Source: CAYRLW01 sp964425215 (GTDB lineage: Bacteria > Spirochaetota > Spirochaetia > Treponematales > Breznakiellaceae). Taken from it: 64,000 nucleotides of DNA. Location: positions 7,659 through 71,658 of the forward strand of contig CAYRLW010000013.1 in the NCBI GenBank assembly GCA_964425215.1. The letters run 5' to 3'. A model generated the notes under the pieces. That model was not told the origin of the DNA. It was given only the letters and a program-made list of their open reading frames with translations, and did no database searches. Positions 16,965 through 25,587 of the stretch are shown here, in pieces (position 1 is the first letter of the stretch; every line of letters begins with the position of its first letter). The position numbers and the translations under genes were made by a program.

Positions 16965-18493
16965 TTTTTTCCCCTTGTGGCAAGATATTCGTCTACCGTA
17001 TTGGTGGCGTAGGCCATCAATTCCTCTTGGGTAAGATTTTTATTGTTTTCGACGATTCCCGTTACCTTTCCCTGGTGCATAACCATGATCCGGTCGCTCA
17101 TGCCCATTACTTCTGGTAATTCGGAGGAGATCATAACGATGGATTTTCCTTCCCCCGCCAGCCGGGTAATGAGCCGGTGAATTTCCACCTTGGTTCCCAC
17201 GTCGATACCCCGGGTGGGTTCATCGAGGAAGAGAATATCCGGGTTGGTCATTAGCCATCGGGCCACCAGGACCTTCTGCTGGTTCCCACCGCTTAAATTT
17301 TGAATCTTCTGTTCCAGGCTGGGCGTTTTTACCTGCACCTTTTCTACGTACTGGTCACATTCGCCGTTTAAGGCCCGTTCGTTTATTAAGCCAATTTTAT
17401 TTAAAAAGCGGGGAATATTGGCGATCGCCATATTCAGTTGAACGCTCAACATGGGGAAGATCCCCGAACGACGCCGATCTTCCGTCAGCCATGCCATCCC
17501 ATGGGCGATCGCATCCCGGGGGTTTTTAATATCGACCTTTTGCCCATCGATGAAAATTTCTCCCCCCTCTTTTTGACGAATTCCAAAGATGGTTTCTATG
17601 ATTTCCGACCTTCCAGCGCCGACCAGGCCTGCGATCCCAAAAATCTCACCCTTACGGACGGTAAAGGATACGTTTTTAAAAAACCGTTTATGGGAAAGAT
17701 TTTTTACCTCAAATTTAACTTCTCCTATTTCGCAGGGAACCTTGGGGAACATTTCGGTAATATTTCGGCCCACCATCATGCTGATTAGCCGGTCTACTTT
17801 TAGATCCTTTGATGATTCGGATCCGATGTATTCGCCGTCCCGGTACACGGTAATTCGATCGGCGATTTCGTAAATTTCATCCAATTTATGGGATATAAAA
17901 ATAATGCTCTTTCCTTGAGCCTTTAATTTTCTCATTATGGCGAACAGTTGATTTATTTCCCGTTCGGTCAAAGCGGAGGTAGGCTCGTCCATGATGATAA
18001 GCTTTGAATTGTAGGAAACCGCCTTAGCTATTTCGATCATCTGAATTTTCGCGACCGTAAGGGACGCCATGAGCGTCCGGGGGTCCACGTCTAAATCTAT
18101 TTCTTTTAATACGGTTTTACTGAGCTCGTACATTTTTTTATGGTCGACCAGGTTGAACTTGTTCAAGGGTTCTCGTCCGAGCCATATATTTTCCATAATG
18201 GGTCTATACAAAACGGGGCTTAACTCCTGATGGATCATGGAAATTCCCATCTTTAGGGCTTCTGCGGTAGTGTAGGTCCCCAGTTTTTTCCCTTCAAAAA
18301 TAATTTCCCCGTCGTTGGGGTGGTAAATTCCCGCGATGCATTTCATCAGCGTGGATTTTCCGGCCCCGTTTTCTCCCATGAGCGCGTGGATTTCCCCCGG
18401 GAGAACCTTCAATTGGACTCCCTTTAGAGCTTGCACCCCGGGGAAGGTTTTTACGATATTTTTCATTTCCAGGAGATACTTTTCGTTCGCCAC
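16961..18493 (-). CDS. Sugar ABC transporter ATPase with two nucleotide-binding domains (RbsA family)
   Basis: 510 residues from GTG 18493, preceded by GGGGGGA. The open frame extends upstream but the added segment is not conserved in the family. Domain 1 has Walker A GENGAGKST, a signature-like region (SLTVAKIQMIEIAKAV) and Walker B LIIMDEPTSAL. Domain 2 has a degenerate Walker A (GLVGAGRSE), LSGGNQQKVLVARWL and LFLDEPTRGID. This is the RbsA/MglA/XylG layout. It powers uptake through the permease encoded downstream. Confidence 0.94.
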   Translation of the reverse strand: MANEKYLLEMKNIVKTFPGVQALKGVQLKVLPGEIHALMGENGAGKSTLMKCIAGIYHPNDGEIIFEGKKLGTYTTAEALKMGISMIHQELSPVLYRPIMENIWLGREPLNKFNLVDHKKMYELSKTVLKEIDLDVDPRTLMASLTVAKIQMIEIAKAVSYNSKLIIMDEPTSALTEREINQLFAIMRKLKAQGKSIIFISHKLDEIYEIADRITVYRDGEYIGSESSKDLKVDRLISMMVGRNITEMFPKVPCEIGEVKFEVKNLSHKRFFKNVSFTVRKGEIFGIAGLVGAGRSEIIETIFGIRQKEGGEIFIDGQKVDIKNPRDAIAHGMAWLTEDRRRSGIFPMLSVQLNMAIANIPRFLNKIGLINERALNGECDQYVEKVQVKTPSLEQKIQNLSGGNQQKVLVARWLMTNPDILFLDEPTRGIDVGTKVEIHRLITRLAGEGKSIVMISSELPEVMGMSDRIMVMHQGKVTGIVENNKNLTQEELMAYATNTVDEYLATRGKK

Positions 18494-18633
18494 AAAATCC
18501 CCCCAATGCCTTAAGAAACCCGGAGAGCTTTTCTTTACGCTCCCCGGGATAAAAAACCTCTTGCAGTATTTTTGCAATAACTAGACAATTATTTACATAG
18601 TATAGAATAGTAAAAATACTGCATGTACATCTA

Positions 18634-18673
18634 AGGTTGCTTTTTCAAAACTCCCTGAGTTTTGGAAGAGCCT
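18634..18673. repeat. Dispersed palindrome, copy 3
   Basis: AGGTTGCTTTTTCAAAACTC (18634-18653) pairs imperfectly with GAGTTTTGGAAGAGCCT (18657-18673) and shares the CAAAACT/AGTTTTG core. It sits directly after the stop of the binding-protein gene and before the ATPase gene. In this place it could cut read-through or protect the upstream mRNA, giving more binding protein than transporter. Confidence 0.75.
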
Positions 18674-19630
18674 CTATTTATACTTGTCCAAATTGTCTTT
18701 GGTGATAAGAACAAAGGGTACCCAGGTAACGGAGGGCATAGCACCACCATTCATAACGGTGTACGCGACTTCGGCGCCGCCCCGTCCCTGTCCTACGGAG
18801 TCTTGCAAAACGGTGGCGGCTAGGGAACCGTTACCCACGGCGACTTTTGCGTCGGGAATCGCGTCGACGCCCATGACGTACACGTCGGTTCTGCCGGCGG
18901 CTTTCAGCGCTTCTACGGCACCCAGGGCCATTTCGTCGTTGTTAGCGAGAATCCCGTTCAGATCCTTGCCGTAGGCGGTAAGCCAGTTTTCGGTCAGGCT
19001 CATGCCCTGATCCCTCTGCCAGTTCCCCGTTTCTTTGGCCAGTACTTTAATGCCAGGGTATTTGGACTTTAGAACCTCTTCGTTACCCTGGGTCCGTTTG
19101 ACGGCCCCTTCGTTATCCAGCTTGCCTTCCAGAATACAGACGTTGCCCTTGCCATTCAGGAGTTTTCCCATGGCTTCGCCCTGCAATTGGCCGGCGATTA
19201 TTTCTTGGGATCCCACGTAGTAGACGTTCTTGGGAAGTTCCTTCTCGCCGAAGGGGTTGCGGTTTACAAATACCAGGGGTACCTTCGCGTTGGCCGCCGC
19301 TTTGATAATCGGGTCCATGGCGCTGGTGTTAACAGGAATGACGATAAGGGCCTTTACCCCCTGGGTAATCAGGGTGTTCACCATATCCTGTTCCCGAACC
19401 ACGTCTTCCTGGGCGTCCAAGGTGATGAATTCTACCTCGGGTTTTTCGGCGAAGTATTTCTTCGCCGCTTCCATTACGTAGGTTTGGAAGGTGTCGTTAA
19501 AGTTATTGCAAACGTACCCGACCTTTACCTTCCCCTTGGTTTGCGCCGTTCCTGCGTCCTTTGCCCCCGATGCGAATAGGGTGGCAATCCCAAACATCGA
19601 TACGACTAGAATTCCAACAGCTCTCTTCAT
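18674..19630 (-). CDS. Periplasmic sugar-binding protein (RbsB family)
   Basis: 318 residues from ATG 19630 (AAGGAGG ahead). A longer frame to 19678 has no ribosome site. Signal peptide MKRAVGILVVSMFGIATLFASGAKD without a lipobox Cys, so it is likely soluble or anchored by other means. Mature fold: VKVGYVCNNFNDTFQTYV, INPV-like VIVIPVNTSAMDPIIKAA, VYYVGSQEIIAGQLQGEAM, ILANNDEMALGAVEALKAAG and VMGVDAIPDA, all typical of the ribose/inositol-binding class. First gene of the leftward transport operon. The context suggests inositol or a related polyol. Confidence 0.93.
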   Translation of the reverse strand: MKRAVGILVVSMFGIATLFASGAKDAGTAQTKGKVKVGYVCNNFNDTFQTYVMEAAKKYFAEKPEVEFITLDAQEDVVREQDMVNTLITQGVKALIVIPVNTSAMDPIIKAAANAKVPLVFVNRNPFGEKELPKNVYYVGSQEIIAGQLQGEAMGKLLNGKGNVCILEGKLDNEGAVKRTQGNEEVLKSKYPGIKVLAKETGNWQRDQGMSLTENWLTAYGKDLNGILANNDEMALGAVEALKAAGRTDVYVMGVDAIPDAKVAVGNGSLAATVLQDSVGQGRGGAEVAYTVMNGGAMPSVTWVPFVLITKDNLDKYK

Positions 19631-19673
19631 ATGAGCCTCCTTCTTTCTTTTTACCGCTAAAACGCGGTAAATT

Positions 19674-19687
19674 TGCAAACGTTTGCA
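19674..19687. promoter_or_regulatory. LacI-type operator, leftward operon
   Basis: TGCAAACGTTTGCA is a perfect 14-bp palindrome with the central CG typical of LacI/GalR operators. It lies 44 bases upstream of the binding-protein ATG. A second, unrelated palindrome, TTACCGC-TAAAAC-GCGGTAA (19651-19670), lies between it and the gene. Confidence 0.8.
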
Positions 19688-19902
19688 GAATTTAAGTATT
19701 CAATGACTTTTTTAATTTGTCAACAAAAATTTTAGATTTTTTAACATCTTCGTCGGTGATCGACCGGCAATACGGGGAACAAAGTATAAGTTTATAGTAG
19801 AAATAGGTCTATGAGTACTTAAAAAATACCGAATTAGGACCCCCAAATCGATAAAATTGTACTTTACAAAACAAACTGGTCGTATTAGTATGAATGTGTA
19901 TT

Positions 19903-19916
19903 TGGTAACGTTTGCA
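19903..19916. promoter_or_regulatory. LacI-type operator, rightward inositol operon
   Basis: TGGTAACGTTTGCA matches the perfect operator at 19674 in 12 of 14 bases and sits 16 bases before the iolG ATG. The two operators flank a 301-bp divergent promoter region, AT-rich in its centre, so one repressor could control both directions, perhaps by looping. Confidence 0.7.
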
Positions 19917-19931
19917 ATATTGGAGGGCCTT

Positions 19932-20951
19932 ATGGAAAATAAACTGCGAATCGGCGTCATCGGCGCCGGGCGGATCGGCAAAATTCACGGTGAAAATATC
20001 GCTTCGTTTATTCCGCAAGCCACGTTAGAAGCCGTGGCAGACGTAAAGCTAACCCCCGAGATGGAAGCTTGGGCTAAGAGACTGGGGGCACGGCTGGTAA
20101 CCCGGGATGTGGACGCCCTGCTGGGGGATAAAAATATCGATGCGGTGGTAATCTGCAGTTCCACGGATACCCATGCGGATTTAACCATCGCGGCGGCTAG
20201 GGCGGGAAAGCATATTTTCTGCGAAAAGCCCATCGATATGTCGGTTCCCAAGGTTAAGTCCGCCTTGGAGGCGGTAAAAAAGGCGGGGGTAAAACTGCAG
20301 GTGGGCTTTAACCGCCGCTTTGACCACAACTTTGCCAAAATTCGAGAGCTGACCCTGGCGGGACAGGTGGGGGACGTGCACGTGGTTAAAATTACCTCCC
20401 GGGATCCGGCCCCGCCGCCGCCGGCGTACGTGGCGGTTTCCGGGGGTATCTTTATCGATATGATGATCCACGACTTTGATATGGCCCGGTTCCAGGCGGG
20501 GAGCGAGATCGTGGAGGTCCACGCTACGGGGGCGGTGCTGGTGGACCCGGAGATCGGCAAGGCCGGAGACGTGGATACGGCCATCGTGACGCTGAAGTTT
20601 GCCAACGGCGCCATCGGGGTCATCGACAATTCCCGGAAAGCGGTTTACGGATACGACCAGCGGGTGGAGGTTTTTGGATCCAAGGGAGCCGCCCAGGCGG
20701 AAAACGACGCGGCCAGTACCGTACGGCTTTCTAACGACAACGGTGTAATCGGTGAAAAACCTCTGTACTTCTTTTTAGAGCGGTATAAAAACGCCTTTAT
20801 CGACGAAATGAAGGCCTTTGTGGTCGCTGTTTTGGAGGATAAACCGGTTCCTGTTTCCGGCGAGGATGGTTTACAAAACCTTTTGGTCGGTTTGGCGGCG
20901 ACCCGGTCCCTAAAGGAACATCGTTCCGTCCGGATCGACGAAATTCGGTAG
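19932..20951 (+). CDS. iolG: Inositol 2-dehydrogenase
   Basis: 339 residues from ATG 19932, with GGAGGG 6 bases ahead. Rossmann motif GVIGAGRIGKIHGENI, EKPIDMSV with the catalytic Lys, VGFNRRFDHNF, and GGIFIDMMIHDFDMARF with the Asp/His pair are the IolG signature. It oxidises myo-inositol to 2-keto-myo-inositol with NAD+, the first step of the pathway. It heads an operon with iolB, iolD and iolE. An operator-like site lies just upstream. Confidence 0.93.
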   Translation: MENKLRIGVIGAGRIGKIHGENIASFIPQATLEAVADVKLTPEMEAWAKRLGARLVTRDVDALLGDKNIDAVVICSSTDTHADLTIAAARAGKHIFCEKPIDMSVPKVKSALEAVKKAGVKLQVGFNRRFDHNFAKIRELTLAGQVGDVHVVKITSRDPAPPPPAYVAVSGGIFIDMMIHDFDMARFQAGSEIVEVHATGAVLVDPEIGKAGDVDTAIVTLKFANGAIGVIDNSRKAVYGYDQRVEVFGSKGAAQAENDAASTVRLSNDNGVIGEKPLYFFLERYKNAFIDEMKAFVVAVLEDKPVPVSGEDGLQNLLVGLAATRSLKEHRSVRIDEIR

Positions 20952-20960
20952 TTAAATTCC

Positions 20961-21767
20961 ATGCAAATACGACATAGAACACCCTTTGCCCAGGGTTTTA
21001 CGGCCCTGGTGGAACGAAGGGGACAGACAGCGGAAATGCTGATGGATTTTGGTGTCCTGAATCTGGCTCCGGGGGCGGAGTATACCGACGTTTCGGATGG
21101 GGACGAGCGGGCCTATCTGGTCGCCGGAGGAAGCGGCCATATCCGGTGGGACGGCGGAGAGGCGGAGCTTTCCCGACCCAACCTGTTCGACTATTCCCCC
21201 TGGTGCCTGCTGGTTCCCCGGGGTTGCAAGGTCACGATCACCGCGGCGGGCGGGGGAATGGAACTGTACCGCATGGCCACGGAAAACCCCCGGACCTACG
21301 AGCCTCGGTTGTACACCCCCCAGGAATGTCAAAGCGAGTTTCGGGGAGAGGGGACCATGCGGGAAACCTCTACCCGAATTGTGCGGACCATTTTTGACGA
21401 TACCACCCGGAAGGATACGAATTTGGTTTTGGGCGAAGTGATCGGCGTCCCGGGCAAATGGTCCAGCTATCCGCCCCATCATCATCCTCAGCCGGAGATT
21501 TACCACTACCGGTTCCTGCCGGCCCAGGGGTTCGGACTTACGGCCATCGGGGACCGGCCTTATATTATCCACGACCGGGACACGATCCTGATCCGCGAGG
21601 GGGAGGATCACCCCCAGGTAACCGCCCCGGGGTACGCCATGTGGTATCTCTGGGTAATCCGTCATTTGGACGGAAATCGCTACGGAATCCAAACCTTTAC
21701 CGAGGCCCATCAGTGGGTAACCGGGCCTGAATCGGCGATTTGGAATCCCAAGAAGGAAGGTAAATAA
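20961..21767 (+). CDS. iolB: 5-deoxy-glucuronate isomerase
   Basis: 268 residues, the usual IolB length. The cupin features are visible: EYTDVSDGDERAYLVAGGSGHI in the first half and the metal site SSYPPHHHPQPEIYHYRF in the second, followed by AMWYLWVIRHL. It converts 5-deoxy-glucuronate to 2-deoxy-5-keto-gluconate. It is nine bases after iolG and one base before iolD, so it is translated from the same message. Cytoplasmic. Confidence 0.94.
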   Translation: MQIRHRTPFAQGFTALVERRGQTAEMLMDFGVLNLAPGAEYTDVSDGDERAYLVAGGSGHIRWDGGEAELSRPNLFDYSPWCLLVPRGCKVTITAAGGGMELYRMATENPRTYEPRLYTPQECQSEFRGEGTMRETSTRIVRTIFDDTTRKDTNLVLGEVIGVPGKWSSYPPHHHPQPEIYHYRFLPAQGFGLTAIGDRPYIIHDRDTILIREGEDHPQVTAPGYAMWYLWVIRHLDGNRYGIQTFTEAHQWVTGPESAIWNPKKEGK

Positions 21768-21768
21768 A

Positions 21769-23628
21769 ATGGCACGATTGACCATGGCCCAGGCTCTTCT
21801 CCGTTTTTTGGATAACCAATATATCGAGGTGGACGGGGAGGAGATAAAATTCGTCAACGGGGTTTTCGGCATTTTTGGCCACGGGGTGGTGGTCGGTCTG
21901 GGGGAAGCCCTGGCGTCTAAAGAAAACAAACTACCCTTTTATCAGGCTAAGAACGAGCAGGGGGCGGGCCACGCAGCAATCGGGTACGCCAAGCAGAACG
22001 ACCGTAAACGGATAATGGCGGTGACCAGCTCCATTGGCCCGGGGGCGCTGAACATGGTTACCGCCGCGGGGACGGCGACGGTAAACCGGATTCCCGTCCT
22101 GTTTTTGCCGGCCGATGCGTATGCGGACCGACAGCCCGACCCGGTACTCCAGCAGGTGGAACTGCCCACCGACTATACCAACACGGCCAACGACGCCTTC
22201 CGCGCGGTCAGCCGGTATTGGGACCGGGTCGCCCGGCCGGAACAGTTGATGACCGCCATGATAAACGCCATGCGGGTACTCACCGACCCGGCGGACACGG
22301 GGGCGGTTACCGTAGCCTTGCCCCAGGATGTGCAAGGGGAGGCCTACGACTACCCGGAGGAATTTTTAGCCAAGCGGGTACACCATATCGAACGGCGGAT
22401 TCCTTCGCGATCCCAGATCGAGCGGTTGGTTCAGGCCCTTCGGGGAGCCCAGCGGCCCCTGGTGATCTGCGGCGGCGGGGTTCGGTACTCCGGGGCGGGA
22501 CAGGAGCTCAAAACTTTCTGCCAAAAATACCATATCCCCTTTGGGGAGACCCAGGCGGGGAAGGGGACCATTCTGTGGGACCATCCCTACAACCTTTCGG
22601 GTATCGGAACCACGGGTAGCCTGGCGGCGAATCGTTTGGCCAAACAGGCGGACCTGGTCATTGCCGTGGGAAGCCGGATGGGAGACTTTACCACCTGTTC
22701 CAAGTGGCTTTTCCAACATCCCGGGTGCCGCTTTGTGGCTGTCAACGTGGCCCCCTTTGATGCGTACAAAATGAACGCCGAACCCATCATCGCCGACGCC
22801 AAATTAACCCTCCAGGCGCTTAATCGGGCGCCGGGGCTCCGGACCTATCGCTCCCAATGGGGGGATGCCATAGAAAGGGTCCGCTCCGAGTGGAAGGCTG
22901 AAGTGGATAGACTCTACGCGCAGGAAGACCCCCAGGGGCTCTCCCAGGCCCGGGCGTTGGGGGAGTTAAACGATGTCCTGCTTCCCAAAAACACCATTGT
23001 GGTATCCGGCTCCGGGTCCATCCCCTCGGACATGCAGAGGGTATGGAGAACCCGAGTGGCGGGGACGTACCACATGGAGTACGGGTTTTCCTGTATGGGT
23101 TACGAGATCGCCGCGGCTTTGGGAACAAAAATCGCCCAATCGGACCGGCAGGTGGTGGCCATCGTGGGGGATGGGGCCTACACCATGCTCCATACGGAAC
23201 TGCTTACCTCGATCCAAGAGGGAAAAAAGATCATCGTGGTGGTTTTGGACAATTCGGGGTTCCATTGTATCGATAACCTGCAGAACAGTCAGGGTATCGT
23301 TCATTACGGAAACGAATGGCGCCAACGGGACGGGGCTACCGGCCGCTTAGACGGCCCCCCCGTGGCGGTGGATTTTGCTAAAAACGCCGAAAGCTGGGGG
23401 GCCCTGGGGCTCCGGGCGCGGACCGTGGACGAATTCCGCCGGGCGGTCCGCCGGGCCTTAAAGGAAAGCCGTTCCGTGGTGATCGACGCGAAGGTCAGCC
23501 CCAAATCGATGACCCAGGGCTACGAATCCTGGTGGCGGGTAGGGACCGCGGAAGTGTCTTCCAACCCAGAGGTGGTAAAATCTGCCGAGGCGATGAAACG
23601 GGAAACAGCCCGGGCACGGAAATTTTAA
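21769..23628 (+). CDS. iolD: 3D-trihydroxycyclohexane-1,2-dione hydrolase (TPP-dependent)
   Basis: 619 residues, the family length. TPP-enzyme fold: N-terminal NEQGAGHAAIGYAKQ with the catalytic Glu and AVTSSIGPGALNMVTAAGTAT. The C-terminal TPP motif begins IVGDGAYTMLHTEL and runs to VVVLDNSGFHCID (GDG...N). It cleaves the ring of the diketone produced by IolE to give 5-deoxy-glucuronate. It lies between iolB and iolE with very short gaps (1 and 19 bases). Confidence 0.95.
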   Translation: MARLTMAQALLRFLDNQYIEVDGEEIKFVNGVFGIFGHGVVVGLGEALASKENKLPFYQAKNEQGAGHAAIGYAKQNDRKRIMAVTSSIGPGALNMVTAAGTATVNRIPVLFLPADAYADRQPDPVLQQVELPTDYTNTANDAFRAVSRYWDRVARPEQLMTAMINAMRVLTDPADTGAVTVALPQDVQGEAYDYPEEFLAKRVHHIERRIPSRSQIERLVQALRGAQRPLVICGGGVRYSGAGQELKTFCQKYHIPFGETQAGKGTILWDHPYNLSGIGTTGSLAANRLAKQADLVIAVGSRMGDFTTCSKWLFQHPGCRFVAVNVAPFDAYKMNAEPIIADAKLTLQALNRAPGLRTYRSQWGDAIERVRSEWKAEVDRLYAQEDPQGLSQARALGELNDVLLPKNTIVVSGSGSIPSDMQRVWRTRVAGTYHMEYGFSCMGYEIAAALGTKIAQSDRQVVAIVGDGAYTMLHTELLTSIQEGKKIIVVVLDNSGFHCIDNLQNSQGIVHYGNEWRQRDGATGRLDGPPVAVDFAKNAESWGALGLRARTVDEFRRAVRRALKESRSVVIDAKVSPKSMTQGYESWWRVGTAEVSSNPEVVKSAEAMKRETARARKF

Positions 23629-23647
23629 GATACGGGAGCATAGCATC

Positions 23648-24541
23648 ATGGAAACTAAACCGATTCGATTAGCCATAGCCCCCATCGGCTGGACCAACGA
23701 TGACCTGCCCGAACTGGGGGGAGAGATACCCTTTGAGCAGTGCGTCAGCGAAATGGCCCTGGCGGGGTACGAGGGAAGCGAAGTGGGGAACAAGTACCCC
23801 AAGGATCCGGAGATTTTGAACCGGGCTTTAAAACTCCGGGGTCTGACTATCTGCAACGCCTGGTTCAGCTCCTTTCTTACCACCAAGAGCTATGCGGAGG
23901 TGGAGGCGGAGTTCATCAAACACCGGGACTTTTTGTACGCCGTGGGGGCCCGGGTCATCGGGGCCGCGGAACAGGGTCATTCGATCCAGGGACGGCAGGA
24001 TTTGTCGGTCTTTGACCATAAACCCAGGTTTACGGACGATGAATGGAAGCGATTAGCGGAAGGCCTTAACCGGTTGGGCGAACGGGCGGCGGAAAAGGGG
24101 ATGAAGCTGACCTACCATCACCACATGGGAACGGGGGTGCAGACCGCCTCCGAAATCGACCGGCTGATGGAAAGCACGGAGCCCGACAAGCTGGGCCTGT
24201 TGTACGACACGGGGCACCTGGTGTTTTCGGGGGAAGATTACCTGGGCATCCTTAAAAAATGGGTGGGCCGGATTCGGCACGTCCATTTAAAGGACGTGCG
24301 GGCTTCCCTGCGGGAGCGGGCTATACAGGAAAAATGGTCCTTCCTGCGATCGGTAAAGGAGGGGGTCTTTACGGTCCCCGGGGACGGAAACGTGGACTTT
24401 GTCCCTGTTTTTGATGTTCTAAAAAAAGCGAACTATTCGGGTTGGTGGGTCGTAGAGGCGGAACAGGATCCGGCCAAGGCGAACCCCCTGGAATACGCCC
24501 TCAAGGCGAGGCGGTATATCAAAGAGAAAGCGGGAATTTAG
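23648..24541 (+). CDS. iolE: 2-keto-myo-inositol (inosose) dehydratase
   Basis: 297 residues. AP-endonuclease-2/xylose-isomerase-like TIM barrel beginning IRLAIAPIGWTNDDLPELGG, the IolE N-terminus. Metal ligands appear in LTYHHHMGTGVQT, LLYDTGHLVFSGED, IRHVHLKDVR and WVVEAEQDP. It dehydrates 2-keto-myo-inositol to the trihydroxycyclohexanedione. It completes the iolG-iolE-iolD-iolB sequence. The pathway kinase (iolC) and aldolase (iolJ) are not encoded nearby. Confidence 0.95.
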   Translation: METKPIRLAIAPIGWTNDDLPELGGEIPFEQCVSEMALAGYEGSEVGNKYPKDPEILNRALKLRGLTICNAWFSSFLTTKSYAEVEAEFIKHRDFLYAVGARVIGAAEQGHSIQGRQDLSVFDHKPRFTDDEWKRLAEGLNRLGERAAEKGMKLTYHHHMGTGVQTASEIDRLMESTEPDKLGLLYDTGHLVFSGEDYLGILKKWVGRIRHVHLKDVRASLRERAIQEKWSFLRSVKEGVFTVPGDGNVDFVPVFDVLKKANYSGWWVVEAEQDPAKANPLEYALKARRYIKEKAGI

Positions 24542-24551
24542 GAGGAAAGCT

Positions 24552-25583
24552 ATGGCGAAAGTACGGGTAGGAGTAGCGGGTTACGGAGTTATCGGGCAAA
24601 GGCTGGCCGACGGGGTGGCCCTGCAGAAGGATATGGAGCTGGTAGGGGTGGCCGACGTGGCCCCGACCCTTTCGGTGCGGGCACTCAAAGAAAAGGGCAT
24701 GCCCTACGCGTTCTACACGGCCCTGCCGGAAAAACGGGCGGACCTGGACTCTGCGGGGATCCCCGTTTCGGGAACCCTGGAAGACCTGGTTCAAAAGGTG
24801 GATATCATGCTGGACGCCACCAGCGCCGGGGTGGGGGCCAAAAACAAGGAGCTCTACGCCAAGTACGGCAAAAAGGGGGTTTTCCAGGGGGGCGAGAAAA
24901 ACAACGTGGCGGATGTGTTCTTCCACGGGTACGCCAACTACGAAAAGGGTCTCGGCGCCCAGTTCCTTAAACTTACCTCCTGCAATACCACCGGCGTCAT
25001 TCGGGCGGTGGACTGCATCGACCGGAAAGTGGGGGCCGAAAAGGTGGCCATGACCATTATCCGCCGGGTCGCCGATCCGGGGGACTATCACCGTGGGCTG
25101 ACCAACGCTCTGCAAATCGACAGCGCCCCCAGTCACCAGGCTTTGGACCTGATGACCATTATGCCCCACGTGGACGCCACGGGTATCCTGGTTCATACGC
25201 CGGTTACCCACGGGCACATCATCACCGTGGTTCTAACGCCTAAAAAAGACATTTCCGTGGAAGACGCCATCGAGTTTTTCTCCGAGCACCCGCGGATCCG
25301 CGTCGTTTCGTTGGCCGAGGGCTTTTTGGGGAACGCGAGCCTCTTCCGGTACGCCCGGGACCTGGGCAACCCCCGGGGGGATATGTACGAAATCGCTATT
25401 TGGAAGGACGCGATCGTAAAAAGCGGTCGGGACCTGATGTTCGCCCTGAACGTGCCCCAGGAAGCGGTGGTGATCCCCGAAAATATGGACGCTATCCGCT
25501 CTGCGATGAAAATGCAGATGGACCGGATAGAAGGGACCAATACGACGAACAAATACCTGGGAATCGGTAAGTGGAAGGCCTAG
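24552..25583 (+). CDS. Type II (archaeal-type) glyceraldehyde-3-phosphate dehydrogenase
   Basis: 343 residues. The N-terminus KVRVGVAGYGVIGQRLADGV matches the GYGTIGKRVADAV of archaeal GAPDH. The catalytic Cys144 lies in LTSCNTTGVIRAVD (archaeal TSCNTTGL). Bacterial type I GAPDH instead has ASCTTNCLAP. The protein oxidises glyceraldehyde-3-phosphate to 1,3-bisphosphoglycerate with NAD(P)+. AGGAGG precedes ATG 24552. It lies 10 bases after iolE and 4 bases before an archaeal-type phosphoglycerate kinase, so the two act in sequence on triose from the inositol pathway. This pairing inside an iol operon is unusual. Confidence 0.92.
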   Translation: MAKVRVGVAGYGVIGQRLADGVALQKDMELVGVADVAPTLSVRALKEKGMPYAFYTALPEKRADLDSAGIPVSGTLEDLVQKVDIMLDATSAGVGAKNKELYAKYGKKGVFQGGEKNNVADVFFHGYANYEKGLGAQFLKLTSCNTTGVIRAVDCIDRKVGAEKVAMTIIRRVADPGDYHRGLTNALQIDSAPSHQALDLMTIMPHVDATGILVHTPVTHGHIITVVLTPKKDISVEDAIEFFSEHPRIRVVSLAEGFLGNASLFRYARDLGNPRGDMYEIAIWKDAIVKSGRDLMFALNVPQEAVVIPENMDAIRSAMKMQMDRIEGTNTTNKYLGIGKWKA

Positions 25584-25587
25584 GGCT

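Noticed and set aside
20952..21929. A 325-codon leftward open frame over iolB and the start of iolD
   Set aside because: Antisense to confidently identified iol genes, with no recognisable domain.
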